Part shown: positions 27,501 through 33,950 of the stretch, piece by piece
Layout of the letters: the number at the start of each line of letters is the position of its first letter
Position numbering within the stretch: position 1 is the first letter of the stretch
DNA from: Candidatus Colivicinus equi
GTDB lineage: Bacteria; Bacillota_I; Bacilli_A; Erysipelotrichales; Erysipelotrichaceae
Assembly: GCA_018064825.1 (NCBI GenBank)
Contig: JAGHUL010000010.1
Location: 1-62,364 of the forward strand
Direction: 5' to 3'
DNA: 62,364 nucleotides
Position numbers and translations under genes: made by a program
The notes under the pieces: generated by a model
Databases searched by the model: none
Told to the model about the DNA's origin: nothing
The model's input: the letters and a program-made list of their open reading frames with translations, nothing else

Positions 27501-27847
27501 AGGTTCATTCTTTCTTCGTCTACTTTGGTGTCACGAGTGGAAGAATAGTTTTGTCTTTTATTGTTATCAGATATTTTTTTACCAATAGTATCTGCTGCGT
27601 TAGTAAATTGCTCTCTAGAAACGTCTTTTGTTGGCAAAAGAGTTGCCGACGCTTTACTATAGACAGGAATGGTATTAACACTATCTTTAGTAAAGTCAGT
27701 AGTCTCAGTCTTTGCCTTTTTAGTATTATTTGTATATTTAACGTTAGCTAGATTATCGGCATCTTGGTTAACGCTGTTATTTGCATTTTCAATTGCCTTT
27801 TGGGTTGTTTTATTTAATGTTTCTTTTAATTTTTCAAATAAGTCCAT
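21524..27847 (-). CDS. Large polyvalent phage protein: metallopeptidase, PBECR-like nuclease, ART-like and LPD38-like regions
   Basis: A 2,107-residue protein (ATG at 27847 after GGAGGAT). Residues 1-350 are coiled and charged. About 350-560 are Gly/Ala-rich hydrophobic stretches. About 730 has a zinc-peptidase HELTH motif. About 895-1010 (LVLSSDNFSHLKKHN) resembles the phage Barnase-EndoU-ColicinE5/D-RelE nuclease domain. About 1160-1220 (TMYRSVP, NGDWITPSRSYA, NEWGYDD) fits an ADP-ribosyltransferase R-STS-E pattern. About 1470 (WRYLAMLGNPRTHIRN) matches LPD38. YSI-type motifs near 852, 1066 and 1272 separate the domains. Such proteins are thought to enter the host with phage DNA and disable defences. 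Domain calls are by eye. Confidence 0.8.
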   Translation of the reverse strand: MDLFEKLKETLNKTTQKAIENANNSVNQDADNLANVKYTNNTKKAKTETTDFTKDSVNTIPVYSKASATLLPTKDVSREQFTNAADTIGKKISDNNKRQNYSSTRDTKVDEERMNLINDDKYQIYTADPLYTTEEQQEYVEGINQQLKNVSKEVQNRNETENVEKLSRTEGLAQEDLDAINQVGVLLDEEGNIVDENEYLNKVELYNKTNESINKEMEKLSDDYSKGLIDRETLETRYAELKAKANENKLIGDKLNNYQIKQGFDWYDWARENGVDTTEFEKYVSSMNDPYIENLGKLYAASLVDMANILPQYMEILETINDPDYDFTSKNTTSSKLSNYANELREYAFAGTGGANKWSLECLSSLMPMVNATLVGMATGGLLGVGDVTKFASNFTNVTLGLQGAGETVRQRLQEGSDLPSAVVNGIVHGTITGLVEGLDAGKVASLFTGDAGKFLTSAALMGDVDYWKIAGFLNSIGASEGTEEVLEDVFDYVADMSLNTSAKVINSLTGSNLTGTNVDKLDPNQMAKEFVMAYAGSLLLGAPTAVSTIVDTKAKYNSAMEARKFFESTLSSKLSSIEEKQMAQNAINAIDIATGDYTNKSMLADAIELASEHVDPLPTYDEAINNLANAVRQDVQGNLRTAQEVLDRANKLYNDFQNALNDKGYNISADTYLDLDEKTRNDVKTVFDFGNETGIRIAVVNNLKENVNGYFDNGTIVIDATKKPIITTLAHELTHGTESSKYYETLDQLVSNRFGTKEQVDTEVNRIKKLYNRNLNTKLDYNGARKEFVAKQIESLLNDSTFIRDLVNYNSSLASRIYQRLDAFISNDEIKNIKLAFEDAFREFENNQEVQYSINEDKKIDNRSILDANYSQKEIDITHNNGDYIEGLDYTIEEFLNKFGNNNEQKLLWLGKINKGLVDKIKADTGINLQGRSLVLSSDNFSHLKKHNQNNYSKYGNPKPITIATLNNLANILNNYDKVELVEQKGQTRLRFETDTNNNYFYRTIELVPKRNKSSLLVSIYTIKKGDLQGLDANNASNFYTSADDGNDLNFAPVNNISNNNKNVKYSIDTNGYNNDSSYQGTSAFNGMAPSNEGWYSNVEEAKEAYDNGKFEGDQTLDMFKNYGIDNMSLDFFLNDQRAYRNGSKFSKESIANLRKAMDGDTITMYRSVPFDVKENYFRNGDWITPSRSYAIDNAEVHGWDDYRIIENEVPISAIWWDGNDINEWGYDDGNNYLYKNTPNNRKLADEITYDDNGQPIPQSERYNSNKNDIRYSIDTNDVNVQRFTDNIEGSAIFNDEQKETIRQQVAEGKFNYAVLHNNKQVELGQKRLAKKGVEQTYKDYMANGTPSLTTVIDGELLVNELAKNNDSRWEEVAGKLADDATLIGQALQAYSILQRLTPEGQLVSIQRNVNRLQQSIDNRYGNKAPDIGLTPEEINSILNAKNAEELENARSNIENRISNEIPKTFRDYWNAWRYLAMLGNPRTHIRNIVGNAIFVPAVNLKNAIGVGLEKAFANSTDFRTKALLTNSAEDKARLELGKTRYEETRGAISKEKYERSEFGNGTIGKLLNKASNFNSTLMDKEDLFFSKSRYAKSYAEAMKANNLTEENMTPELEKRISEYAMLEAQKATYRDANSLAEKLNGWQNSDKKGLRMASFFKDALIPFTKTPMNIIKRGVEYSPAGLIYSLTYGAYELNQGKIDAAKFLDNIASGASGSVIMAIGAWLASMGLFRTKDDDNDRKNYFDQENGEQDYAIDLSPLGIEGTYTIDWATPVIMPFAMGAELYNALTDLDGLEGFNVLDAVLDISAKLQDPIMETSMLSSLQDALKSYANSGGEWMGNILMSMASSYVLQFFPTIGGQIARTIDDTRRTTYPNTGLVDKTIKQILNKIPFASKLNQPYINKQGEEEKTEDLGMGVFGRMILNMLSPGYYSSKDVDKYDEEMYRLYDQTGNVNVLPSSTSSNFTNDGIKYEFDGEEYTQFHKDRYATEQKYVNDFIDSEKYQTMNDEERADVITNIRKYAQKAAKKNYLESIGVEMDDSSYDKMQGAINQGIDIYEYFGYSAMDKQEDKVRYLEDTDLTKAQKEYLYGLSGYKTSYQDAYKKIMSK

Positions 27848-27864
27848 TCTATCCTCCAAAAGAA

Positions 27865-27885
27865 AGGAGGGAATTGCTCCCTCCT
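27865..27885 (-). terminator. Intercistronic hairpin in the late operon
   Basis: AGGAGGGA / TCCCTCCT with a 5-nt loop is followed by TTTCTTTT on the minus strand, between the 190-aa gene and the polyvalent gene. The interrupted T-run suggests partial termination or RNA stabilisation. Confidence 0.5.
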
Positions 27886-28456
27886 AAAGATTTGATAAAT
27901 ATTGAAGATAACGAGACATGACGTCTACTTCGTTATCATTTATTGCTTTATTAATTTCTCTATTTGCATCGTCTCTATCACGAGCATTTTGAGCATACAT
28001 ATTTTGAACATCGCTTGCTCCAGATAAATAATTAGATATTCCAGAGCCTCTGTTCATGTTTGGATTATAAGCATTGTTCCATGCTTTCTTATATTTGTTC
28101 CAATAAGCATTAGTGGCATTATCTGCTAGTTGCTTATTTCTATCAGTTTGGCTTAACAAAGAGTCTTTATTTTCATTTAGACGAGCCATGATTTGGTCAT
28201 AAATTTCTTGCATCTTTTCAGAATAACCATTGTCCATAACTTCGCTGACTGCTTGGCCAACGTTTATTGACGAACCTCTGCCCCCACCACTACTTTTGCT
28301 TTGCGCTTGTTGAATTTGTTGCGCTCTTTGTTGCTGAATAGCGTTGTTGTTAGCCATTGCTTTGTTTACGACATCATTTTGTGATGTGCTTGTAGAGGCA
28401 GCACTCTTTGTTGTTGCACTTCCGGTATTGATGTCGTCATATTTCATCATTGCCAT
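27884..28456 (-). CDS. Gln/Ser/Asn-rich phage protein (190 aa), possibly internal virion protein
   Basis: No family is recognised. Residues 1-70 are low-complexity (Ser/Thr, then Gln-Gln-rich, then SSGGGRGSS); about 75-190 are helical and charged (EIYDQIMARLNENKDSLLSQ). It lies between the lysis genes and the giant polyvalent protein. Small Gln/Ala-rich helical proteins next to large ejection proteins are common in short-tailed phages, so an ejected or chaperone role is possible. The ribosome site AAGGAGG lies 10 bases upstream. Confidence 0.55.
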   Translation of the reverse strand: MAMMKYDDINTGSATTKSAASTSTSQNDVVNKAMANNNAIQQQRAQQIQQAQSKSSGGGRGSSINVGQAVSEVMDNGYSEKMQEIYDQIMARLNENKDSLLSQTDRNKQLADNATNAYWNKYKKAWNNAYNPNMNRGSGISNYLSGASDVQNMYAQNARDRDDANREINKAINDNEVDVMSRYLQYLSNL

Positions 28457-28489
28457 AAGTTGTTTTCCTCCTTCACTACTTTCGCCATC

Positions 28490-28729
28490 TTATCTGTTCC
28501 TTTCCAGATCACTAATGCGGTGGTTGGCGACTTTTATTTGTTCTTCCATGACACACGCTTTCTCTTCGAGTTTGTATTGTCTCTCGATTACATTATTGTG
28601 TTTATCTTGCTTCTTCTCTAATTGGTCAATCTTTTCTTTTATGACAGCTAAAGTTCTTGAATTAGCAATTAAATTTCCGAGAAGACTAATACCACCCGTT
28701 ATTATTGCTACTAAAACAGCATCGTTCAT
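28490..28729 (-). CDS. XhlA-like lysis accessory protein
   Basis: A 79-residue protein with an N-terminal hydrophobic helix (AVLVAIITGGISLLGNLIA) followed by a coiled coil of alternating Lys/Glu ending in VEEQIKVANHRISDLE-type sequence. The topology resembles hemolysin XhlA/holin-associated proteins in Firmicute prophages. It overlaps the endolysin by 4 bases. Orientation and exact role in lysis are inferred. Confidence 0.6.
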   Translation of the reverse strand: MNDAVLVAIITGGISLLGNLIANSRTLAVIKEKIDQLEKKQDKHNNVIERQYKLEEKACVMEEQIKVANHRISDLERNR

Positions 28730-29574
28730 CTCAAATCTCCCAATAAATTATTAATCTTGTTATTAAAATCAGTTTGAATAGCAGTTAATTCTTTGATAAT
28801 CTTTGCCTTATCAATATCTTCTTGTGAAATTGGATAATATTCCAACGACTCATAAGGAGCATAGTCAAGTTTAGTTTGTGCTACCCACACATTTTCTGCG
28901 ATTTCATACCATGTGTATACATTTATTGCTTTTTTAAGAACATTGTAGTAACCAATTGGCGCATAACCATACGAGCTGAATGTTGTGCCTATGCCACTTC
29001 GCATATTAAGAGAGTCAATCTTAATATAAATTTGTTCTTTATTAGTATCTTTTTGAACTGGCGTAATTTCTGGTGGCATGTTCTTAATTTTGTTGCCACC
29101 CCTACCAAAGCCTGTCCAATAGTATTTTTTGTTTGGTGACCAGTAGATATTCTCGGTCGGATCTAAATAGTTATCTCTTACGAATTGTTTGTTATACGCG
29201 CCCGTATAAGGTTTAGAGATACAAAAGTGTAAGTGTGGCCCGGTTGAGTGTCCTGTACTACCACGATATCCAATTACATCACCCTGCTTAACTTCTTGCC
29301 CTACTTTGACAATACCGCCAGGTTTCTTAAGGTGAACATAATGCGACACTTGTTTTGTACCATCAGCATTGTAATGTTCAATATCAACATAAAAACCTGT
29401 ATCATCTTCTTCATCATTAGCAACAACTACACCCGATTTCCAAGCCCATACTTCACAGTAAGTATATTCTGGATTATTCCAACCAATGTCTATTGCGTTG
29501 TGTCCGTTTTCCCCAAAGCCTTTTGTAATATTACTTTCTTTGATAGGAACTATTCCATACTTCTCACTAATCAT
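28726..29574 (-). CDS. Endolysin: M23 metallopeptidase with C-terminal SH3-type domain
   Basis: A 282-residue lysin. The M23 (LytM-like) domain spans about 15-145, with zinc ligands in GHNAIDIG and GPHLHF and the HYVHL strand between. An SH3-like wall-binding region follows (about 180-245, IDSLNMRSGIGTTFSSYGYA), then a helical tail. It cuts peptide bridges of the peptidoglycan. There is no signal peptide, so release depends on the neighbouring holin-like protein. Confidence 0.85.
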   Translation of the reverse strand: MISEKYGIVPIKESNITKGFGENGHNAIDIGWNNPEYTYCEVWAWKSGVVVANDEEDDTGFYVDIEHYNADGTKQVSHYVHLKKPGGIVKVGQEVKQGDVIGYRGSTGHSTGPHLHFCISKPYTGAYNKQFVRDNYLDPTENIYWSPNKKYYWTGFGRGGNKIKNMPPEITPVQKDTNKEQIYIKIDSLNMRSGIGTTFSSYGYAPIGYYNVLKKAINVYTWYEIAENVWVAQTKLDYAPYESLEYYPISQEDIDKAKIIKELTAIQTDFNNKINNLLGDLR

Positions 29575-29915
29575 AAGTGTGCCTCTATATTATCAAACAA
29601 ACAATCGTTGTTTGCTTTGATTTCTTCTTTATTTTCATTGTTTACATATTGTTGAATCATCTTAATTAGATCAGCAGTGTAATTAGATCCTCTTGAAATA
29701 ATAATTCCAGTAATAACATTACCTACGAATGGAATCGTACTAATCAATTCAAATTGTCTAGGCAAGTCCATGTTGTAGGCTATAGCAACGAATATACCAA
29801 ATATAATAGACACTAATTGTTGCCATACTATTTTTTTGTTTATGAGCATTTCTTTTGCATAAGTAATAATCGCTTCAACAAATACTGACATTATTAATAT
29901 TTTTGTGATGTCCAT
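29571..29915 (-). CDS. Holin-like membrane protein
   Basis: A 114-residue protein (ATG at 29915 after GGAGGATAAT). Two or three hydrophobic segments are seen (ILIMSVFVEAIITYAKEML, LVSIIFGIFVAIAY, and about 70-85 FVGNVITGIIISRG) with a hydrophilic tail. Size, topology and position directly before the endolysin (4-base overlap) fit a class-II or III holin; sequence alone does not prove it. Confidence 0.65.
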   Translation of the reverse strand: MDITKILIMSVFVEAIITYAKEMLINKKIVWQQLVSIIFGIFVAIAYNMDLPRQFELISTIPFVGNVITGIIISRGSNYTADLIKMIQQYVNNENKEEIKANNDCLFDNIEAHL

Positions 29916-29931
29916 ATTATCCTCCATATAA

Positions 29932-29953
29932 AAGGCTAGATTTCTCTAGCCTT
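29932..29953 (-). terminator. Intercistronic hairpin before the lysis genes
   Basis: AAGGCTAGA / TCTAGCCTT with a 4-nt loop reads into TTTTATAT on the minus strand, between tail and lysis genes. Confidence 0.55.
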
Positions 29954-29980
29954 AATAATTTATTTTCAATAGTTTTATTC

Positions 29981-30472
29981 TTACAATGATTGCTCAGTAG
30001 TTTCTACGTAAGGCTCTCCAGTGATTAATTCATACTCATTAGCGTTAATAAGACCTTTGTTTACAGCTTGTTTAACCATTGCTTTAGACCATAGACCTAA
30101 TTCATAGTATTTCTTAATCTTATTAGCATATGATGGAGAGTTAATATCATTACCTTCAGGAAGCATTGTATCTGTTTCCATTGCTGTGTAATAACATTGC
30201 GCTTCTAGACGCATTGAATTTTTAAGTGCTTCTCTATTACGTGCTTCTTCATCTCTTAGTATTTCTTCGTATTTAGCAGAATCAAATATCATTTCCCCAT
30301 TAATGCATTTGTAGCAACCTCTAAATAATGGAATTCCACCATTGTTAGCTTCTACTTCTCTTATTTGACCATAGAAATCGAATTCAGTTGCATCACTAGA
30401 AAGTAACGTTAATCCTTTAACATATCCATCTTCGTTTGATACAACATTATATTTAAAATATCTGTATTCCAT
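29981..30472 (-). CDS. Phage tail protein with XkdX-like C-terminus
   Basis: A 163-residue protein starting at MEYRYFKYNV (AGGGAGAA upstream). The N-terminal half is beta-rich. The ending YYELGLWSKAMVKQAVNKGLINANEYELIT resembles the short XkdX family found next to lysis modules (LGLWtkeqvkxaVekGxITxeqYkeITG). Probably a tail or fibre-attached component; the function of XkdX proteins is unclear. Confidence 0.6.
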   Translation of the reverse strand: MEYRYFKYNVVSNEDGYVKGLTLLSSDATEFDFYGQIREVEANNGGIPLFRGCYKCINGEMIFDSAKYEEILRDEEARNREALKNSMRLEAQCYYTAMETDTMLPEGNDINSPSYANKIKKYYELGLWSKAMVKQAVNKGLINANEYELITGEPYVETTEQSL

Positions 30473-30482
30473 GAAATTCTCC

Positions 30483-30950
30483 CTATTCATTTACAGTGTT
30501 TTGCTCTACATTATATGCTACTGCTCGCATAATAAACCCATATCCAGTATATGCGGGAAGCGGCTTAGTCACATTTATATGAGTCTTTATATATTTAATT
30601 GAACTTGATAGATAAGAGGGCATTGTGCCCATCATTACATTAAAATGTTCAATACGAATATCCCACTTACCTGGAAGAGCAACTTCTGTTCCATCGTTCA
30701 ATATGTATGAAAATGTAGTTTCTAAATTAGGAACTGATGAAGCATCAAAATTATTAAACCATATATCAAAATAAATAAAAATTGAAAAGTCAATGGCACT
30801 GATATCAAGCAATATATCTTTACTGGTTTCAGTTGTGTAATCAATTTCTTCTACAGCAACCATGTTAGTAATATCAGGATACGAAACAATATTAGGAAGC
30901 AACACGTTATTCCCATCATTGCTTGTTAAATCAACTATTTTTGTTTCCAT
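30483..30950 (-). CDS. Phage tail-region protein of unknown function (155 aa)
   Basis: A 155-residue protein without a recognised family. It is beta-rich with alternating hydrophobic residues and aromatic clusters (FSIFIYFDIWFNNF), and no Cys. Its place among tail-fibre genes suggests a structural or receptor-binding accessory part. A ribosome site (AGGAGAACC) precedes the ATG. Confidence 0.5.
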   Translation of the reverse strand: METKIVDLTSNDGNNVLLPNIVSYPDITNMVAVEEIDYTTETSKDILLDISAIDFSIFIYFDIWFNNFDASSVPNLETTFSYILNDGTEVALPGKWDIRIEHFNVMMGTMPSYLSSSIKYIKTHINVTKPLPAYTGYGFIMRAVAYNVEQNTVNE

Positions 30951-30962
30951 AGGTTCTCCTTT

Positions 30963-31601
30963 CTATAAAACTACTCTATAAAATACGGCTGTTGCGCTGT
31001 ATTCATTTAGTGATTTCTTGTTTACAAGTCTATCTGGATTAGATAATTCACTTTCAGAAGTAACAGCAGTTAATCGACCATATCTAGAAGTAGTATTAAT
31101 ATTAAATGTAACGGTTACGTCTTTATTCACAATATAAGTATATGTACTAGTTGCCGTCGTAGATGTAGCTCTTAATACTTCTGTTCCGTCTATCGTGACG
31201 CTTCCGTAATAAGTTCCACTTCTTCCATAACATTTAAATGTGATAGTGTCGCCATCATTAACTTCATAATCGCCAGCAGCAGTCACATTAGTTCCATTAA
31301 TGGTCACATATCCATAAGTTGCGTTTCCGTTATTTGTTAAAGTTATTTTATGCTTGATATGAAAAATATCATCAATATCATTACTATCAGTTGATTCAAT
31401 ATTTGCTATGCCATCCGTGACTTTTGAAACGTCATTTACTCTTACATCAGAGACACCACCCCCAGTAGGAATGGTGTCGATTGTTGACGCAAGATTATTT
31501 GTGTTTTTAGAGGCTGGCATTGTAGCGCCTTTTTCTTCTAATGAGTCGTAGGCTTCTTCAATATTTTGTTGTATTCTATTTATTTCTGAATTTACGCTCA
31601 T
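30963..31601 (-). CDS. Phage tail-fibre-like protein (212 aa)
   Basis: The first 35 residues (MSVNSEINRIQQNIEEAYDSLEEKGATMP) form a helix resembling the start of the next upstream gene product (MSVQAQITRISADRDTIRTK). The middle (about 85-175) is a Thr/Gly/Asp-rich beta domain with repeated short strands (GNATYGYVTINGTNVTAAGD), like PEGA or Ig-like tail modules. It probably decorates the fibre and shares an attachment helix with its neighbour. Confidence 0.6.
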   Translation of the reverse strand: MSVNSEINRIQQNIEEAYDSLEEKGATMPASKNTNNLASTIDTIPTGGGVSDVRVNDVSKVTDGIANIESTDSNDIDDIFHIKHKITLTNNGNATYGYVTINGTNVTAAGDYEVNDGDTITFKCYGRSGTYYGSVTIDGTEVLRATSTTATSTYTYIVNKDVTVTFNINTTSRYGRLTAVTSESELSNPDRLVNKKSLNEYSATAVFYRVVL

Positions 31602-31616
31602 ACTAAACCTCCTTTA

Positions 31617-32501
31617 CTAAATTAATGCTAAAGCATTTTCAATGTCTGCTGTTAAAGAGACACGACCTGCTTCTGGGTAATAGCCAGCAGCAACATCATA
31701 ATAAGTATCGCCTTCAACTACACCTAAACCAGTAATTGTAGCAGTAATTTTAGCTTTAGTTTCGATAGTACCTTCAACAGTTTCACCATCAGCATTTACG
31801 AAAGATGAACCTGCTAATACAGTATCTTCTGTTGCTGTTACGCCACTAACGTCTGCATATTGGTCTGGAATTGGAGCAACTGTAACCTTGCTAATTACCT
31901 TACCAGTAGAAGCGTTGATTACTTGTTCTGATTCAGTTGGTGTAACGCTCTTTTCTTCTGCAACGATTGCAACTACACCTGAGCCATTATGATAGCCTGC
32001 AGGTACATTATAAGATGGATTAGAGATAGATAATGTTTCGTTTACAGCGCCATTGTTAGCCATAGTACCTGCAACAGTACCATCTTCTGTAACGATTGTT
32101 TTGCCTGATAATACATCACCAGCGCCAGCAGTTACACCGGAAATATCTTTGTATTGTTCTGGAATAGCGTTAACTGTAACTTTGCTTAAACCATATTTAC
32201 CAGTGTCTGGTGTTACTACTTGAACAGCAGTAGTTGGTGTTGCTTCTTTTTCTTGTAGTTCATAGCTACCACCACCAGCAACGCCAGTAACAGTACCACC
32301 TTGGTAGTAACCTGGTTGAATAGTATAAGTGTCACCTTCTCTAATTTCAGCAGCAGGCGAGCCTTGATTAGCAATACCTGCAACAGCAGTTGCTAATGCG
32401 TCTAGGTTATCACTTGATGAACTTAAACCTAGATTGACCATCTTTGTACGGATAGTATCACGATCCGCACTAATTCTAGTAATTTGTGCTTGAACGCTCA
32501 T
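31617..32501 (-). CDS. Phage tail-fibre-like protein with internal repeats (294 aa)
   Basis: An N-terminal helix is followed by repeats that combine two unit types: a 'VTVxxIPxQYxDxSGVTA' unit (twice) and 'GxTVxGTM/I' or 'AGYHNGSGVV' units (three or four related copies). Such beta repeats occur in fibres and decoration proteins of gut phages. There is no enzymatic motif. The gap to the next gene is 15 bases and the ribosome sites are strong. Confidence 0.6.
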   Translation of the reverse strand: MSVQAQITRISADRDTIRTKMVNLGLSSSSDNLDALATAVAGIANQGSPAAEIREGDTYTIQPGYYQGGTVTGVAGGGSYELQEKEATPTTAVQVVTPDTGKYGLSKVTVNAIPEQYKDISGVTAGAGDVLSGKTIVTEDGTVAGTMANNGAVNETLSISNPSYNVPAGYHNGSGVVAIVAEEKSVTPTESEQVINASTGKVISKVTVAPIPDQYADVSGVTATEDTVLAGSSFVNADGETVEGTIETKAKITATITGLGVVEGDTYYDVAAGYYPEAGRVSLTADIENALALI

Positions 32502-32517
32502 TTTTTTCCTCCTTGAA

Positions 32518-33021
32518 TTAAATTCTTTCTAAAAGCGTATTTATGTTTCCAACAACTACGTAAACGCCATTTGAAGTGATAGGTCTACTATCTCCTTCTG
32601 TCATTTCGTCAGTTGTTTTAACCGAAATTCTATTATCAACAATTTCGATATTGTCACCCTCTGTGTATTGAGGGAAGTCGTATATGTATGATTGCCATAT
32701 ACTGTTAGTATTGACGGTGCATATTAATACTCTTGATATAGTGTCATCATCGTTTGTTACTTGTGTAGCAAAGACATATGTACCATCGGCTTTCTTTTCT
32801 GATAAGCCATAATAAGTTGCATAGTCTTTGATAATGACGTATTTAAAAACGTTGACGCTTTCGTCAACGTGTTCGTATGTGTCACCGTAATTTAATTGGT
32901 TTAGTGATTCTCCACCTGGATCACCTTTATCACCTTTTTCACCCTTGATAGCCGGTATCGATTTAAAGATAGGAGTTCCGTCAGGATTGTATCCTACTCT
33001 AACTCTCAGAATAGCATTCAT
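32518..33021 (-). CDS. Phage structural protein with short collagen-like segment (167 aa)
   Basis: Start at the ATG 33021 (MNAILRVRVGYNPDG, after GGGAGGAATC). Residues about 25-35 are collagen-like (KGEKGDKGDPGG), nearly identical to the start of the collagen region in the long fibre. The end (EMTEGDSRPITSNGVYVVVGNI) is the common 'PITSNGVY' segment of phage tail fibres. Its start overlaps the stop of the LRR gene, so they are co-translated. Confidence 0.6.
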   Translation of the reverse strand: MNAILRVRVGYNPDGTPIFKSIPAIKGEKGDKGDPGGESLNQLNYGDTYEHVDESVNVFKYVIIKDYATYYGLSEKKADGTYVFATQVTNDDDTISRVLICTVNTNSIWQSYIYDFPQYTEGDNIEIVDNRISVKTTDEMTEGDSRPITSNGVYVVVGNINTLLERI

Positions 33022-33950
33022 TATGATTCCTCCCATAAGTAATAAGTTTTATTAATTTCAGGTGTGCCTGAAAAAATTCCATCGGTGTACCTGAACATGT
33101 TTACAAAAGCATCTAAAGGAGCTTCACCAGTTCCTTGATAAGGTATTCTAAATGGTCTAGTGTATTTGTCTACTTGAGTTTCAGACATTAACATTCCAGT
33201 CTCATCAAACATCGCTTCACAAGAACAGCTAAAATATTCGAGCGCTTTGAATAAATCACTTGGCAAAGTCTTTAGATTATAGTTACTTGAGAACATGTAA
33301 GAGTAACAATTAGGAGCTAATGAAGTTGCCCTTAATAAATTACTAGGTATTTCTCTAATATCACAATAAGAGAACATATTTTGATAACAATACTCCGCCA
33401 GTACTGGAGCAGGAAGTAATTCTTCTGGCATGTAATTCAATCCGGTGTCGTGGAAAAACATAAAACCATAACAGTCACGAGCAAGTTCTGTTGCGGGAAG
33501 TTTTAGATTTTCAATAGAAATAAGTTTGCTATTATTTGCAAACAACTGCCTAAATGCACGCTCCGGAACTTTTTTTAGTTTACATGTTGAATCTAATATA
33601 GACATTACATTACCGCCTACTTTAATTTTGTTTGAAGATTTCAAAATTAAATTATTATCAGCAGAACTCATTTTTTCATTATCGCCTTTAAAATATACTT
33701 TTTGTCCAACAGATAAAGAAATATCTGTCCCATATGTATATTCTGAAAAACTGTTTTTTGAGCCAACAGAATATTCAATAACTGGCAAAGAGGACGGAAC
33801 TCGATTCCATTCAAATCTCACTGTTCCATCTTCTACTGCTTCAGCATATAAATAATTATTGTTTTCCCATAGAATTCTTCCAACATTGTCAACTATTTTT
33901 TCAACGTTACCTTCAGGTATTTTAATCGAAGAAAAATTAGTTAAGTCCAT
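33021..33950 (-). CDS. Leucine-rich-repeat (BspA-like) tail protein
   Basis: A 309-residue protein. Residues about 110-240 contain repeats of the kind L..A..LA..CYxxMF..C..L..LP..LF (for example LARDCYGFMFFHDTGLNYMP, LAEYCYQNMFSYCDIREIP, LAPNCYSYMFSSNYNLKTLP). These match the BspA/TpLRR pattern known from surface proteins of gut and oral bacteria and their phages. The N-terminal 100 residues are a beta domain. A receptor- or surface-binding role is inferred. It overlaps the fibre gene by 10 bases. Confidence 0.7.
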   Translation of the reverse strand: MDLTNFSSIKIPEGNVEKIVDNVGRILWENNNYLYAEAVEDGTVRFEWNRVPSSLPVIEYSVGSKNSFSEYTYGTDISLSVGQKVYFKGDNEKMSSADNNLILKSSNKIKVGGNVMSILDSTCKLKKVPERAFRQLFANNSKLISIENLKLPATELARDCYGFMFFHDTGLNYMPEELLPAPVLAEYCYQNMFSYCDIREIPSNLLRATSLAPNCYSYMFSSNYNLKTLPSDLFKALEYFSCSCEAMFDETGMLMSETQVDKYTRPFRIPYQGTGEAPLDAFVNMFRYTDGIFSGTPEINKTYYLWEES

